Source: Caulobacter sp. B11 (lineage in GTDB: Bacteria; Pseudomonadota; Alphaproteobacteria; Caulobacterales; Caulobacteraceae). Taken from it: 5,518 bases of DNA. Where the stretch lies: the NCBI RefSeq assembly GCF_002737765.1, contig NZ_PEGG01000198.1:1-5518 (forward strand), in the 5' to 3' direction. Below are positions 4,967 to 5,518 of this stretch, piece after piece. The notes beneath the pieces are model-generated. The model did no database searches, was not told where the DNA came from, and saw only the letters and a list, made by a program, of their open reading frames with translations. Both the position numbers and the translations under genes were made by a program. Position 1 is the stretch's first letter. Each line of letters starts with the position of its first letter.

Positions 4967-5518
4967 CTAACGAGCCGCCTCGGGCTCGTGTTCCGGCGCC
5001 GCCAGGCCCAGTCGATCGAGCATGACCTGGAAATCGCTCGGGATCGGCGCGGGTGATCCGCCGCTCGCCGCCCTCGGGATGGGGAAAGACCAGCCGGGCG
5101 GCGTGCAGCATCAGGCGCGGAACCGCCGTCCCGCCCAGCATCAACGCCCCGCCATAGCGGCTGTCGCCCGAGATCGGCCGGCCGATCGAGGCCATGTGAA
5201 CGCGCAACTGGTGCATGCGGCCGGTATCCGGCGACAGCTCGACCAGGGCCGCCGTCGCATTGGACGCCAGGGGTGCGATAGCGGCTACGGCGTCCTCGGC
5301 GTCGGGATGGTCGGGCGGACAGACCCGCATATAGGCCTCGCGACCGATCGACTCGCGGCGCAGGGGCGAATCGATCTGGCCGCCGCGCGGCTCGGCGCCC
5401 CCGGCGCGACGATGGCCAGATAGGTCTTAGCGAAACCGCTTGGCCATCAGGGCCTTGCCCAGGAACGACGCGGCCGGCTTGGTCCTGGCGGTCAGGATCA
5501 CGCCCGAGGTGTCGCGGT
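4967..5518 (-). CDS. Second RluA-family pseudouridine synthase, C-terminal part, frameshifted
   Basis: This is the catalytic C-terminal half of another RluA-type RNA pseudouridine synthase. The window ends inside the codon of the catalytic Asp: [28 protein letters not shown] follows directly, the continuation of HRLD. Later blocks are [60 protein letters not shown] and [22 protein letters not shown]. Three one-base indels interrupt it: an extra base in AAA 5433-5435, causing an in-frame stop at 5427-5429; a missing base in the C-run 5398-5402; and an extra base in GGG 5051-5053. Corrected, the protein ends [29 protein letters not shown] at the TAG 4967-4969, as expected for the family. The uncorrected frame runs on instead to 4944, into the lipoprotein gene. 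It is a paralogue of the RluC-like gene here; its RNA target cannot be told. Whether the breaks are real or sequencing errors is open, but their homopolymer positions favour errors. Confidence 0.82.

Overview
The window is a very GC-rich stretch of bacterial chromosome. It is most likely from an alphaproteobacterium of the Caulobacteraceae type (Caulobacter, Phenylobacterium or relatives). This rests on the ATP12 chaperone typical of alphaproteobacteria, a lipoprotein resembling the Caulobacter CC0125/CC1285 family, and a CTAGAG-rich intergenic palindromic repeat. These are family-level impressions from reading; no search was run.

Layout. Positions 1-659 (minus) hold the N-terminal part of a propionyl-CoA carboxylase beta subunit, cut by the window edge and with a likely frameshift at its last codons. 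Positions 782-1534 (minus) encode an ATP12-type F1-ATPase assembly chaperone whose start codon lies inside a perfect 10-bp inverted repeat. Positions 1587-1707 are a two-part palindromic repeat that reaches into the stop codon of the next gene. Positions 1704-2693 (minus) encode an RluC-like 23S rRNA pseudouridine synthase, overlapped through ATGA with crcB/fluC (2690-3076, minus), a fluoride channel. A 136-bp divergent gap follows. Positions 3213-4451 (plus) encode a 412-aa protein that I read as a degenerate GGDEF plus degenerate EAL-like protein. It ends on a CTAG tetranucleotide shared as the stop codon with the convergent lipoprotein gene (4448-4947, minus). Upstream of the lipoprotein, in the same direction, lies a second RluA-family pseudouridine synthase (4967-5518, minus), cut by the window edge inside its catalytic Asp codon.

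How the genes fit together. crcB and rluC are translationally coupled and atp12 follows in the same direction, separated by the repeat. The second pseudouridine synthase and the lipoprotein form a likely two-gene transcript with a strong Shine-Dalgarno between them. Most of this is housekeeping: rRNA modification, fluoride export, ATP synthase assembly and propionyl-CoA metabolism. The least familiar gene is the GGDEF/EAL-like one.

Quality caveat. The genes between about 20 and 4850 read cleanly. Seven single-base indels, all in short homopolymers, must be assumed at the two ends (one near 15; six between 4854 and 5435) to restore recognisable proteins. Low-accuracy contig ends explain this better than real gene decay. 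I found no mobile element, CRISPR array, RNA gene or obviously new multi-gene system.
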